Positions 63,776 to 64,000 of a stretch of DNA of 64,000 nt are shown piece by piece; the first letter of the stretch is position 1; the number at the start of each line of letters is the position of its first letter. Position numbers and translations under genes: made by a program. The notes under the pieces were generated by a model, which had not been told where the DNA came from, did not search any database, and saw only the letters and a program-made list of their open reading frames with translations. The DNA is from Succinispira mobilis DSM 6222 (lineage in GTDB: Bacteria; Bacillota; Negativicutes; Acidaminococcales; Succinispiraceae): positions 1,821,298-1,885,297 of the forward strand of contig NZ_KB913028.1 of the NCBI RefSeq assembly GCF_000384135.1, read 5' to 3'.

Positions 63776-64000
63776 TTATTTAGCTGGGAAGAATGGCCAT
63801 ACCATTGGAATTACCATCAACGATACGATAAATCCAACTATTACTAGACCAGTGCCGGCTTTCACATAATCCATAAATTTATAGTTCCCAGGACCAAGTA
63901 CTAAGGTATTCGGTGGTGTACCTACTGGTGTAGCAAATGCACAAGATGCTGATACGGCAATTGCCATTAATACGGCATGTGGACTAGCGCCTAATTGCTT
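63776..64000 (-). CDS. SLC13/DASS-family anion:Na+ symporter, copy C (C-terminal part)
   Basis: The reading frame continues to the window edge; about 75 C-terminal residues are seen, from KQLGASPHAVLMAIAVSASC through GPGNYKFMDYVKAGTGLVIV to VWPFFPAK. It is almost identical to copy B here (VIVGFIVSLMVI against VVVSFIVSLIVI) and ends FPAK instead of FPGK. It is the third tandem member; the apparent start at 63967 is internal. Confidence 0.85.
   Translation of the reverse strand, partial: KQLGASPHAVLMAIAVSASCAFATPVGTPPNTLVLGPGNYKFMDYVKAGTGLVIVGFIVSLMVIPMVWPFFPAK

Overview
ORGANISM. This is an AT-rich bacterial chromosome segment. Its gene content is Firmicutes-like: rapZ-yvcK-whiA, Asp23/AmaP/DUF2273, a SCIFF peptide with its maturase, GlpX, and DUF1934-argS. 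It also encodes a type V autotransporter with an outer-membrane beta-barrel and a C-terminal aromatic residue, which needs an outer membrane. Together these point to a diderm Firmicute of the class Negativicutes. Ferritin, rubrerythrin, rubredoxin, HydE and a Feo system fit an anaerobe. At least three tandem SLC13/DASS-type carriers suggest a dicarboxylate (for example succinate) user. The genus is not proven by the sequence.

LAYOUT. 1-3400 (minus): aromatic amino-acid genes. These are a partial tyrA and two DAHP synthase loci. Each locus is preceded by a promoter, a short ORF extremely rich in Phe/Tyr/Trp and an intrinsic terminator, which looks like a pair of leader-peptide attenuators. The upstream synthase copy (1808-3028) is full of single-base indels and contains a ~220-bp low-fidelity tandem duplication, so it is either a pseudogene or, more likely, an assembly/sequencing artefact. 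The other copy carries one frameshift. 3410-8174 (minus): glpX, pyrG, argS, DUF1934. 8457-16271: putP (+), a CGGC-domain protein with an unknown partner (-), a zinc-ribbon protein with a possible anti-Shine-Dalgarno switch (-), class A PBP, rubredoxin, a small membrane protein, a HAD phosphatase and azlCD (+). 16289-30147 (minus): SCIFF maturase and peptide, polysaccharide deacetylase, whiA-yvcK-rapZ, a GerMN lipoprotein and AMIN amidase, DUF3006 and a ComEC-like hydrolase, nnr-acpS, ferritin, clpB. 30320-36124 (+): CidA/LrgB pair, cold-shock protein, GT2, NlpC/P60, HD protein, Crp/Fnr regulator, hydE. 36607-45371: FkbM methyltransferase (-), rubrerythrin (+), diguanylate cyclase, autotransporter and GT8 (-), then a LytTR/GHKL two-component system (+). 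45661-57830 (minus): tRNA-Leu, then one long housekeeping operon of 15 genes read from Asp23 to a NUDIX hydrolase, then tRNA-Pro. 57987-60605 (+): feoA-feoB-FeoB-associated Cys-rich protein. 60696-64000 (minus): three tandem SLC13 carriers, the last cut by the window edge.

HOW THEY WORK TOGETHER. Envelope growth is well represented (PBP1A, amidase, NlpC/P60, deacetylase, YvcK/RapZ/WhiA, Dxs/IspA). Oxidative-stress and iron handling (ferritin, rubrerythrin, rubredoxin, Feo) is dispersed. Most minus-strand genes lie in tight operons with overlaps of 1-17 nt. Convergent operons are often separated by strong inverted repeats that serve both strands and in two places overlap the stop codons. No CRISPR array, rRNA, prophage or complete IS was seen.
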